From positions 2,606-66,605 of the forward strand of contig JH152644.1 of assembly GCA_000226015.1 (NCBI GenBank): a DNA stretch of 64,000 bases, written 5' to 3'. This stretch comes from Mnemiopsis leidyi. Its lineage: Eukaryota; Ctenophora; Tentaculata; Lobata; Bolinopsidae. The notes below the pieces were generated by a model, which saw only the letters and a list, made by a program, of their open reading frames with translations, ran no database searches and was not told the DNA's origin. Both the position numbers and the translations under genes were made by a program. Shown here in pieces: positions 45,601-58,000 of the stretch; the stretch's first letter is position 1; every line of letters starts with the position of its first letter.

Positions 45601-48600
45601 AGTAATTAAAGAACTGCAATTATAGCATAGAGCGTCCAAGACCCGCATAGGACCAGAAATTAATAAGACAGAGATGTCCGCCACTTAGCTAAAGATATGC
45701 ACATAGTTTTGAATAGCAGGACCCAGAAGCAACATTTAACGGTTTATCGGAAACGTTGATCTTCAAAACAACTGGTAACAAGCCACTTGACATTAACGTT
45801 TACTTTTAAAGCACAGACGCGAAACTAAGAAAGTTCGCGATTGGAACTATTTCGCTGAACACATTGTCATCATTATTCATTAAACGGGTCCTTATAACAC
45901 GATAAAAGTTTAAACCAATCTAATCCTACAATCCTACATTTATTGACGATGTTTCTTGTTTAAGGAAGGTGAAGTGTGGAAGGATAGACAGTGCACCACT
46001 CGCTCACTGTGATCACCATAGCAACGCCCGCCCTCCTCTAAACTCAGCAGAGTGCAACCTCGCCAGATTCCAATCATCACGTTTATTTGGTAAACATTTA
46101 ATTAGAATTTAGAAATTTGAAGTATTTCAAATATTCTTTCAGTAAAACTGGTTGCACTTACAATCCATCTAATTTATTTTAGCCAGATTTGAAAACGTTT
46201 AATAATAATAATTACACAAAACGTAACTGCCAGTATGCCCAGATTATTGTCATGTATGGATGTATACAAAGTGTGTCTTACCATGTTATGGCTAACGGAT
46301 TTGAATTATGAACTGTACAAATTAGAAACTGCTGATGGACTAAGTTTTCGTGGCAAATCCAGCAAAAATTGACTCGGCAAGTTATCTACTATATTGCTAA
46401 TGACAATAATGACGACTAATAGTGATCTCCATGGTGACTGCGGAGTGCGGATGAGGAGCGTAACAAAAGATTCAATAGTATAAAATTATTAAAGGGGTAA
46501 GGACGTTTGCGTTACACAGACTAATTTAAATTCAATTCATTCAAACGAAACCTCGGAGCAATATCATGGTTAGTGGCTTGCCCTTTATACTTATCGTCCG
46601 CGTCGACCAGATCAAGACATGGAGTTTGAGAATATGACCATTTTAAACTATTTCATACCTCGGATACCACTCAGTTGTATTGATATGATCCATTCGTCGG
46701 GACTAATAGAGCACTTCTTAAAGAAGCACGCCACTGAATCAAATATCTAAAAGATCGAAACATTGCTGAACTTATTTAGCAGAGACAGCACTTTATGCGA
46801 TTGAAACTGGGCATGCTTAGTGCACTTAGCCTTAAAATACAGTTCCCAGGTTCTAAATGCTAAGAAAAAATTGAGAGAGAGCACGTTTAAATCTATACAA
46901 ATGTTAGATATTATGCTTTGTTGAGGTACGTCCTAATCAACCATAAGGTACGAACGGCCAACAATCTTACATGATACTTAATGAATGGCAGCACACATAT
47001 TGGATTGCTAAACTGAAAGGATAAATTCCGCCTGAACATTTTAAAACATTATACTTGGACCCATATCTAAAAACGAGAAATTGAATTTTGTCTGGAAATC
47101 ACGGCAAACAAGTTTGAATTCCGGTAACAATCAAATTTTATCGTCTCCTAGATCAAAACAAAATATCATTCTTCACAAGAGTTGGTGAGTTGGTCTCAGA
47201 AAGAGACGCTGACAAGTATCGTAGCTGTTATACCTAATTATAAAGAACAGTTAACAGCCACAAAATCATCCGATTGAATTTTCACAGTAATTATATCGCG
47301 TTTTCGCACAACATGGAACGCCATGGGGCAAGTTACCCACAGAGGAAGACAAATCATAAGAAACTATGTAGGGCAGAGCCGCGGGAAAAGTGTCTCATAG
47401 TCTGATCAAACATTCTCCAATAACTCAAACTGGAGAGTAATTCATGCTGTTCCACGTGTATACTGATCTAAAACGACAGACAAAGTCCAGGAAACGTCAA
47501 ACTTGAAGATAAATAAACGAGATGCCTGGTGCAGTAGACAAGATATCTGGTACAAATGCAGAACAATCGACAAGAAAAAACGCACAAGTCACAACTAAAT
47601 TTTAACAGATTGTAAACTGGTTCCGCAGCGAGGCGCATAACATGAAAGAGTCTCACTCTCACGGTGGACTACTCAGACTCTTCCTTGTCCATCCCAAACA
47701 CAGTATGAGTACGCGCGCGCGTGTGTAACTCAAACTGTAACTAAAACTTTTACTAATTAAACTTCACCTTTCACCGTCACCGCCGGTAGTCACGCGTGTT
47801 CACAGCTGTGTGCTGTGAGAGTTATATCTGATTTGAGAACAATACTCTGCGTGTGTAACATCGGGAATTAGACGTGTATCGTAGGACTCGTCGGGTAGAG
47901 AACTAGCACACGTTTTTTAAGTAAATTGGTGTTCTTTTTATAATTATATTTATAGATGTAAGAAAGACCAAGGGACAAAAGAAGATAAGTGTTAGAACGA
48001 GGTGATATCTGGGCCACATTCCACAATAAAGGTAGTTTGAGTTAGAGTCTTAAACTTTGATCACTTGTATCTCCAAAGTTACACTTACAGAGTCACACTC
48101 GCATAATCGCATTCCACACTAAAGATAGTTCAAGCGTTGAACTTCAAGCAGCTGTATCTCCATAGTTACAGTAACGCTCACATTTGCATACCACCTAATT
48201 GTTCTGGCCCGAAAGAAATATTTGCTACTGTAACTGTAATCGTATTAATTGTATCGGTAACTGTGGGTAGGTCCTTGCCTTGCTCATATCATACTGCAAA
48301 AAGTTTTATCATAAAACTAAAATCGATTGTGATGTGTTTTGCTCCATAAATAAAGTAAGATGACAAAGACTATCTGAATCTTGAAAATCTATGTAACTTA
48401 ACCGTGTTTACGATATTCACGCCCCCATTCAACTGTACGTGCTTTGATCATGACCAAATTTTTATTTCAGCTGCACTTCAAGCTGCACGAAATTTTTTTA
48501 TCTTCAATCGGTAGACAAGAACGAAAGGCTTTTTTAGTTATTTCGATACAAAAGGATCCAGCATTCCAGACTAAGGTCTAAGAATGGTAAAACGAACAAC

Positions 48601-50840
48601 TGATCGAGATAACAACAAGCACAAGACACAATAACAACTGGTTAAACTAAGGCAAGGTACCGCACAATGGATAGTCCGCCCACTCATCCCATCAAGTAAC
48701 TAATCAGCTAAAGCTAGAGTAGGGTCCCTACATTTGAAGGAGCTCGGAGCTGACTTCCCTGATTAAGATAATGTGGTGACGTTCACCAACCGCTGTCTGC
48801 TGTCTTTGTCCCACACACGCTGATTAATAGGGTCTAAAATACGTAACCGTAATGATTAAATCTCCCGCCTAATCGGTCAGCTGATAAAGGGGCAGATTAA
48901 AAGTGAAACAGCGCCCGAGGTTCGGTCTAAAAATAGATCTGATAGTAAGCAGTAGCAGGATGCAGCTTGTGGATCCGGGAAAGAAGACGTCTAGGTTTAC
49001 CTCCCGGCGGATGCCGGATAGACGCATAAAACCACCAGTATCAGGAATTCAAGGACGTGATCAAGAGTGTAAAATGATTATGTCAATTTCCTTTAGTTAC
49101 AATTACATCATTCGGGGCTGCTGGACTGATACGACCGATTATTTGTGAGTGAGATATTTCCCATTTCAGATAAACGTCTAACGTTTACATCATGGTCAAG
49201 CAAGTTATGTAAATAATTACTTTTCAACCTAGTAGTTTCATGAATTTGATGGTATGGTAGTGCAAAAACAAGTAAAACACGCCTTTTCGAAATTGTGACA
49301 AATAAAATTTGCGGATTCTAAAATCCGATTCTCAAAATAACAAGGAACAACTTTTAATAAAATGAAGGTGTAATGCAGCGTTAGCTGTTTTAGCATTTTG
49401 AGAATACTGTTTTTATATCAGTAAAACCAAACTTCATTAATAATGCTTAAAGAATTTTTAGAAAAATTTATCGGAGATAGATGATATCTGAGTTTGGGAT
49501 TGCAATAATCTACTTATAGCCAGCTGCTATTTTAGCAGCTGCTATTTTAGTCAGCTGCTATTTTAGCAGCTGAACACTATTCCTAAGCAATATTATGTCA
49601 CAATAAAATCATAAACCTCCGAAAGAGAAATGAAGGAATTCACGACCAACAAACAACACAGCCACAATTTTCTAATCCTGAAAATTTTAGGATCGCAAAT
49701 TACTAAACAATACATCAGATTACCTCGGATTAAAATTATTACATGAAGCTCGGAGTAAAATTATTACATGAAGCTTGCAGCAGCTTCTAAAAAGATGTCT
49801 TGAGAAGGCCATGTTAACGTCACAACCCTAAAACTCAAAACAATCTAATAAGTTTACCGAAAGTAGAATTCGAACATATGACGATACACTTCATCAGCTT
49901 ACTGCTTTAACACCTTCTATCCTAGCAGGCTTTCCGATTATTACACAAATTGCAGCCTAGTGGAGTAACATTTATTTGGAGTAACGTTTTATTCTAGCAA
50001 TGGTAGAAAGTCTGAGAGGAATTTGAACATTTGACTAAAATCGTAAACACTACAGTTTTTGTGTAATAAGCAAAATCCTCACACACCTAAATGGACCTAA
50101 TAGCCTACTTCCTAGAAAAACCATTTCTCAAATCGACTTAATATATTTAACAACATAGATATGGCGCAAATACAAACTCTTAAGTCTTAAATTGGGAAAC
50201 TCAGACAATTTTGTCAAACTGAGGCCTGAGCTTCCAATTTGACGGCCGATTCAAGTAAGGGGTATAAGCATTCGCCAGTGTTCCGATCTACTGCTTTAAT
50301 TAAAATATCATTCATCAAACAATAATGAGTATTGTAATTAATTCGATATCTTTTCAATTTAAAATAAATTCCAAGCTCATTATCATCATAATAGCAACTT
50401 TAAATTCAATATGATTATAAAATATCAAAGTTAACTCTTTAAAATAATACTAAAATGTTCAATAGTTTCAAATTATAATTCGTTCGTGTCTGTCACTCAA
50501 AAGAACAACTACAAGATCTTTACCGACTGTACTAAGTGCTTTATCGTTTATCTCATTTACAACTTATAAAGTCGAACGTGATGCGTGAGATAATTTCGAT
50601 CTGTTTGGGGAATTTCTCGTTTGAGGCTAGATGCCGGTCGTCTTTAACTCTTTGTTTTCTGAAATAAGGTTATCAGATTGGTTGAATTGAAATAACGCAA
50701 CATTCATGATTGAGAAAAAAGCTTTAGCATTTTCAGCGGTTTGAACTTAAACCCTTTGTCCCTTTGATTTTAATCAGTCGTTACCACTGACAAACTGAAT
50801 TTGTACAGTATGCTTGTGCCCAATAAAACTTTGACCAATA

Positions 50841-50890
50841 CATAATTGCGCACACTGCTTATTGGCCAATAAGCAGTGTGCGCAATTATG
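50841..50890. repeat. Perfect 50 bp palindrome
   Basis: Both 25 bp halves pair without a mismatch or loop, centred on attggccaat. Each half holds a CCAAT-type box and a TGCGCA-like core (attgcgcacac). Confidence 0.95.
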
Positions 50891-52408
50891 TTCCTATCGT
50901 TTCAGAAATGACGAAGTGTTCCTGTTTTGAGCTAATCACCATTCCTCATGGTCAGAAATTCGGGACTATAACTGGCAGACTTTGACAATTTGGCGGATCC
51001 GATCGGATCCGATCCGGCTCGCTGCGGACACAGTCCGCCAGTTTAAGTCCCGAAATTTATCATAATTTCAGCAGGTGAAACCACTCTCCTATCTTGTGAT
51101 TATTGTAGAGCAAATAAATGCTGTGACAAGTTAAAACTACTCCGTATAGGAGCTACAGCCTACAGGGCTTAAAGAGGACCTGATACCTGTGATAGATCGT
51201 CGACCAATCTCATCGATTCTGGATTCGATCGATCATCTCATAGGTCGCGTGACGCGCACAACGCGCACGTACAAACTTTTCATGAAAATTTGAAGTTCAA
51301 AATAAATACTGTCGAAAAGCTTTGCGCGCCTTCCGTTTAAGACGTTGACACCCCAACTCCAAATTGACCTTAACTCGGTTACAATATTCCGTCCATTTCG
51401 ATTTTCTAGATACTTAAAGGTGGGTTCTAGAAAAGTAAGAAATATATGACACTACATTACAAAGTAGAAATTGTAACAAGTAGGGTTTCCTGGGGGCAAA
51501 CCTGTGGGACACCGCCCAAATTTTCTTAACAGCGTGAATTATCACACAATTCTCTCAGTTTCCTCACAACTTACAAACAAAGCACAAGGAAATGCCAAGA
51601 ACCTCCAAATTTCAGGGATCACGTGATCACAATGAAGACGGATGTGAAGTGATCATGAAACTAATCAACACCGCTTGCTTTCCTCCTGGGTATTAATTTC
51701 CACGATGAGGTGTCGTCTAATACTCGTAATACACCAGTGTGCATGCCTACATTCTGATAGTCGTGAAATTGCAAATAACTGTATGCTCAGAAATTGTGAT
51801 ATTGACTGAATTTTGGGGTCCCGGTGCATGCTACTCGAATTTTACAAAGTGACAGTTGACCGTTATTAGGTTAGGACTAACTAGTTAACCCTATTATCAA
51901 CACTCTGGCACTCAGGCAGCAGGAAGTGTAAGCCAAAAATACCTGAGAGAGGTGCAGAGCAGTACTTAAGGTAGCAGTTTTGAAATATTTCCGGGACACA
52001 CCCTGCCAACAAATTAGGAATCCTCTACATTCCTTGCCACTTTGGGGTAGAAAACTATTCTCAAAGGGAACTTTGTAGATGCAATTTGTAGAATGGCAAA
52101 GAGGACGGCTTGGTTCCAAAGGGAATACTTAAACCTTACCTTAACTGATAATTGACATAAATATGTCACACAATTCGAAACATAGTTTTGGTTAGTCACG
52201 GTTATCCGAAGAAGGGAGAACAGCAAATATTTTGAGTTTGTTTCTATTTTATCACCAGTTAAAACCAGTCTAAAGAGACAAATTTTAATTTAAAGGAAAT
52301 GTTTTCACGACGTCGCATTAAAACGTAACTTCTACATCTCTACTCTTTAACTCGCTATCTAACACTCGGCGTTACTAACTACCGTTAAATTACCCATTAC
52401 CGACCTTG

Positions 52409-52558
52409 CTAAACCTCTACACACACTCTGGCGCCACACTTCACTGCTAAACTTCCACACACACTCTGGCGCCACACTTCACTGCTAAACCTCCACACAC
52501 ACTCTGGCGCCACACTTCACTGCTAAACCTCCACACACACTCTGGCGCCACACTTCAC
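52409..52558. repeat. 38 bp minisatellite, four copies
   Basis: The unit starts ctaaacctccacacacactc and continues tggcgccacacttcactg, with one or two substitutions among the copies. Confidence 0.95.
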
Positions 52559-53077
52559 AACCAGGCCTCCATCAAGCCACCTCCCACAACCAGTTCTGCC
52601 ATTATTCCATCCTAACTCCTCCTTTTCTACCAAGTGCCAGTCCATATAAGGACACGCCGTGAGTTAAGAGAAAAGTTTTGCCAGTACATGACGCATTAGA
52701 TCACCACCAAGTTTCGGTCCAAGTTGGACTGTGACGCGGCACCTGTCACGTCCAGGACGGCAGCGTCACATGGACCTCCTGTCAGAAATACTGTGTATGT
52801 GTACTTTTATATATTTTTATGCATAAATATTCGTAAATATGCACCGACGTGTCAATTGCTCACGAAAGTACTTATGTTATGGTACCCGTTATAGCTGTCG
52901 AGCGAGGATTGGTGGCTCCACTTTGAAAGTCGGTGGAGAATGGTTGGTTTGGTGTGGCCGTGTTTTTTTACTTCTACCAAATTTACCCGGGTCGCTGAAT
53001 TTGAGAACCTTGAACTTTGCGTGATCCTGTCAGCTTGGTGAAGATAGAAACCTTACAACGAGGCCAAGGTTTCGCCA

Positions 53078-55010
53078 TTAAATTTGCAATATGAAAAGGG
53101 GAGGTCTGGAAAATGCGCCCACCTGTCGCGAGAATGTCTGTCTGAATCTCATTTCCGTGTACGCGTCGATACAGGCGAAGGTATCTGTTATTATCGTGTT
53201 GTACAAACTCGTCTTATCAGCCTGAAACAAAAGACGTGAATATTACAGCGTATAATTAGCATAATTACAGCCCATATAACGAGCATAATTACGAAGCATA
53301 ATGACCTCTCGGATAATATCTGATGCTACATGATCTAATGTTATATGAATTATGAGTATATACGTGTGTCATTATAATATTGCATGTGGAATGGAGTACC
53401 ACGCCGTCTAATCCGTGACCTGAACGTCTGTGAAACACTTCCAATATTTCCTGTAACCTAGAGCCATGGAGAGCTAGAGGGGTATAGAGGGGTAGAGAAG
53501 CTCAATAAATATACAGTACTACACGACACAAACCAATGCTAGTCAGTGTCTACGGCAGGATGAGTCAGGATGAGTCAGGATGATGTGTCCCCGGCTGAAG
53601 TGATTGAAATTGTCGTGTAGGATTGCCTGCACGCTCGTGGCTGGGTCTAATTCTCTAACTCATTAATTCCTGGCCCGCACGCGACTTATAGCCCAGCAGT
53701 TAAACACATCCCGCTACAGTGTTACAGCTTGCCCAAGGCGCGGATCGGTTTAATCTTCCACTAATTTTCCAGCGGAACTACAGTGGAACATTGGGAGGGT
53801 TAAAGGAGTCATTCCTAAGAATAACACGGCAGTTCGGAGCCGATCCTTTTAGACGAGATAGGATATCAGTGAGAACACTGAGAGATACTTTGAGAAGTGG
53901 CGCACACTGCGCGCGCATTGCACAACACACGCACCACCACCCAACTGCGCCATGATCAAATGTGTTGTGTTCTACGGGCTTGACCACTGTACGGACTTGA
54001 CCACTCTTTCTGACTATACAGAGAAGCGAGGGAGGGAGGGGTTACACCGCAACTACAAGACTTTACTGACAGCACAGGTGTAATGAACTCCGGCAAAGGT
54101 AAAGCACTTGGCCGCTGCTCAACTTTTTTGCGTCAACAGCCCACGTGACAGGGTCTAGAGTCGCGTAGCAACCAATGAGAACATCACGTGGGGTGCACGT
54201 GTTAGCCACGTGGTAGCCGAATAACGCCATTAGTTTAACTATCGCCCTCGTTTTTTGTACTACATGATATGTTACTACAAATATCCAAATAGATTATTGC
54301 TGGGAGAGTGATAACGGGAGAACAAGGTTCAGGATGCCAGCAGTCTGAGACAGCAGAATAATTCAACAAATATTTCCAAATACCATCCCCCCGCAGCATG
54401 GCAAATTGAACTGCGGGTAGATGCTATGCGGAGACTTACTGTTGCTGAACTGGTGGTCTCGGACTCTGTTAGGAGGTAATGATTGTCGGAGATCATTAGA
54501 TTCTCGTGTGTGGAGCTCTAATTGTATTCGGAGTGACATTACAATGGCATAACAAAGTTTAGAGACAATAGCCGACTGACATATCATCCCTCTCTATACT
54601 GATTAGTCAATCAAGTTTGTTTGAAGTGAATGGCAGGCTGTAACTAACCAGAATATTTTGTTACTAGGCTAAACTACGTGCTATTGTTTAGTCGTTTTTA
54701 GGTTGCTGTAGCGAGGTCCGGCAGTGACGCACCCTAACTCGGCTCATATTATAAACGTTGTAATGGTTCAGTCTCCCACGAGCCATTAAAACTTAATTCT
54801 ACTCTATTATATAGCTATTCTATTACTTAATTCTACCAAAATATGTAATATTACAAGAGCAGGCTGTATATCTGGCCGGTAAAGCTCGCTATAGCTAGTA
54901 ACCTGTCACTGATATCACTCCCAGAACAACTGCTAGGCAGGGTGGTCCCCACACCCACATCCTACTCTCCGTAAGCTGGCTTCTAAACTGTTTAAAGTTA
55001 TAGCCAGTCA

Positions 55011-55051
<41 letters not shown>

Positions 55052-58000
55052 CGAGAGAGAGTAGACGAGAGAGAGAGAGAGGAGAGTAGAGAGAGAGAGA
55101 GAGAGAGNNNNNNNNNNNAGAGAGGGATAGAGAGAGATAGAGAGAGATAGAGAGGGATAGAGAGGGATAGAGAGAAGAGAGATTAATAGAAAAGAGAGAA
55201 AGAGATAGGGACATAAAGAGGTAAAGTGCGGGAGCTAGGCTTTGAAACCAGTGTTGCAAGATCCGATGGCCGTGTTGCTTCATGGCACGATAAGCAAAGC
55301 TTGTTGAGTAGTTGTCGGTCCTGTCCTGACAGCCAGGACTGAGGACAGGTGGGAAATGATTTGAGAAAATAGCAAATTTGAGGAAAATGACCTGTTGCGG
55401 TTGCGGCGGGCTAAATTACATGCATGATAATTGAAGTGTTAAGATCAGCGAGGATATGCCAAAATCCTGGGTAATTTGATTTATGATAGTTCTGTTTCGA
55501 AATTCTTTAAAACCGAGACATGTCACATGAATCTGGTGGATCCATAGAAAATATATTTTGTGGTGTTCCTCTTCTTCCAAGATCAAGTATTTCGGGAAAT
55601 ATCGTATTCGGATTCAAATAAAAGAGAGAATCATAATTTTTAAATATAACTAAAAAATCAAATTCTATAACATAAAAGAACCTTCACCTTGGACATAAAG
55701 GCAAACATAAACCAATGTTGACACCAGTAAAGCATCTTGTTAACTCACCTCATAGTCATTGTTCATCTGCTCCAGGGTGCTAAGGTACAACCTCAAATCC
55801 TCCTCAGTCTGGTGCGCGCTGTTCAGATTGCCGGTGGTGGCGCCGGCGGAGTGACGGTTCTGCGACTTGCCTCCACGCCGAGAGTTGCGCAACACCACTG
55901 TGTCCCCTGACAGGTAGCGACAGATTTAAGATTAACCCAAGGAGGTATTACCGCGTCGTATAAAATTTATTAACCGTTTTTGTAATTATAGGACCCCAGT
56001 CACGGTACAGAAGGGTGACGAATTTAAGTGCTGGACGTCGAACGATTATGGGAGTGGTGAATTGACATCAGGGATGCCAATTGCGTCTGTTTCTTAATGT
56101 GATTTTCTAGGGTTTTAGGAACTTTTATAATGAAGATCGAACACTTTGTCGTGTATTTGATAAGATAAGGAGATCTAAGAGAAGCAGCAACTTGAGTTCT
56201 TTGTAGGGATATCCGACCGTTGTCGTGATAATAAACTATTACGCCATAAAAAGATTCACATATTATGTAACGAGTCCTTGACAGAACAGGGACCGAGATT
56301 ACGAATCGTTGTTGGGCAACGCTGCTGTTATGAGGGCTGGCAATTCATAAAGTTCTTATCGACGTTTTACTACAATGGCTTCTCGGTTCAATCCCCACAA
56401 ATCTGTAATTTTCAACGAGACAAATATCAAAAAATCGGATGAAACTTGTAACAAAATGACGTAAATGTAGCATTTTTAGGTTTAAAAAGTAACAAACCAA
56501 TTGAGTAGCTCTGATCCTCCAAATCTCTGAGTTGTTCCTGATAGGTGCTGACAATTTGACGTTCCTCGATGAGCTGCGCCTTGAGGTGCTCCTTCATGTA
56601 GCGCAGCGCATCATTGCGCGCTTGCACCCACACGTAGGATTGAACGAGCTCGTCTCTGACCAGTTGAAGGTTTTTGTCCATCGAAGCACGGTCAACTTCG
56701 GGTTCCGCTTCTGTTTTGCTGTTTGACAGCTGGTTAAGTTCCTCTTGGGTGGGGATCTTGGAGTTCCTGCGAAGTGTCGTTGTAAAATACTTGATTTATA
56801 AAACAAGTATTAAGATCTGGCATTTTCTTGCTGAATATTTAGCATTCCCGACATTATAACCGTCTCTACAAAATCAGTGACCGTGCACAGAAAATTTCTC
56901 AGGTCCATTGTCTTAGTGGAGGAAACAATTCAATTAAAAGAACAATACGAATATCCTCTCCAGACGAGTGCTCAACCAATTTTGTGCCACCCAAGCTAAT
57001 GAAATTGCGCAACGCTAGTCCCCCCACATATTTCTCCACACGGTCAGAGTAAAAACTAAAAAAATTTAAAAGTACGGGAATAGTTTACAGTGACAGTGCC
57101 AAGTAAAGAAAGGACCCAAGCCGCACCCAAATACCTTTCACTATATTAAAACCTTAAGCTAAGTACTTACGGGTCAAGGACGACCCCAGGGAAAAGCTGC
57201 TGGGCATTCTCACAGAGACACCGTAACAAGGTATTGGAGATGAGGAGAGTGGGGGAGAGGATGATTATCAGGTTTGACAGTGTCATCTTGTTCTGCTTCT
57301 CCTGAAATAATTACACGTTTAAGTGTTACTTCCTTTCTTGGAAAATTAAATAGCATAGCTAGCTACACTTAATTAATTATAGAATTACGTTAGTAAGTCG
57401 CAGGACTATAGGAGATAGGTGAATATCTGTTCTTAAAACGTTGTTGATAATTGATGAGTGATTAATTTTACACAAGGTAGAAGCTCCTCAAGTTTGGCTA
57501 AGTATTAACAGCTTCAAGCTAAATTGCTGAGATATTTTCTCTTATTTAAATCACGTCAATTCTGCAGACTTAATTTAAATCTGACCGTTAGTCCTCACGC
57601 CGGGCAATAAGAAAAACACGCCGGTGGCGAAATAAGTTACTCAGCTCCAGTTAGGAATGTCGCTAATTTACGACGGTTGATGAGCACGACGGTTGAGATA
57701 GCACAATCCTAGGTCAAACTCAACAGCATTATGTTAAAAGCTCCAGAACTCCAAATTTAGATAACAAATCTGTCTAATTTTAGCTCGGGCCAGCCTGCCA
57801 GAAAGTCTAAACCGACACTTGTACATTTTGGCACGGGGCTACCAAGGTTTCTCTCGTCACGAATCCTTTTTCGATGATCTAAGTGGGTGATTCTCCCCAA
57901 CAAAACGTGCGACACGCTCCGAAATCCTAAAGACACGGTGAAACCGGGAGTTCGTAGGCCAATGTTGCCCACTTCTAGAAAATCGGACGACCCCAAAGTG

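Larger units (their letters stand above)
40200..52408. other. No recognised gene
   Basis: Contains the hairpins at 40411-40479, the MITE at 42501-42630, a short polyG run at about 42225, small repeats at about 49515-49570 and 49730-49785, and the palindrome at 50841-50890. The ORF at 44902-45162 has no features that support it as a gene. Confidence 0.45.

Noticed and set aside
52640-52830. TATA-like and GC-richer block as an LTR
   Set aside because: No paired copy, no TG...CA ends, no retroelement coding sequence nearby.
55008-55283. Ser/Leu-rich minus ORF
   Set aside because: Translation of the (GA)n run and its gap.
56375-56405. tRNA-like T-loop ggttcaatccccac
   Set aside because: No matching acceptor, D or anticodon stems around it.
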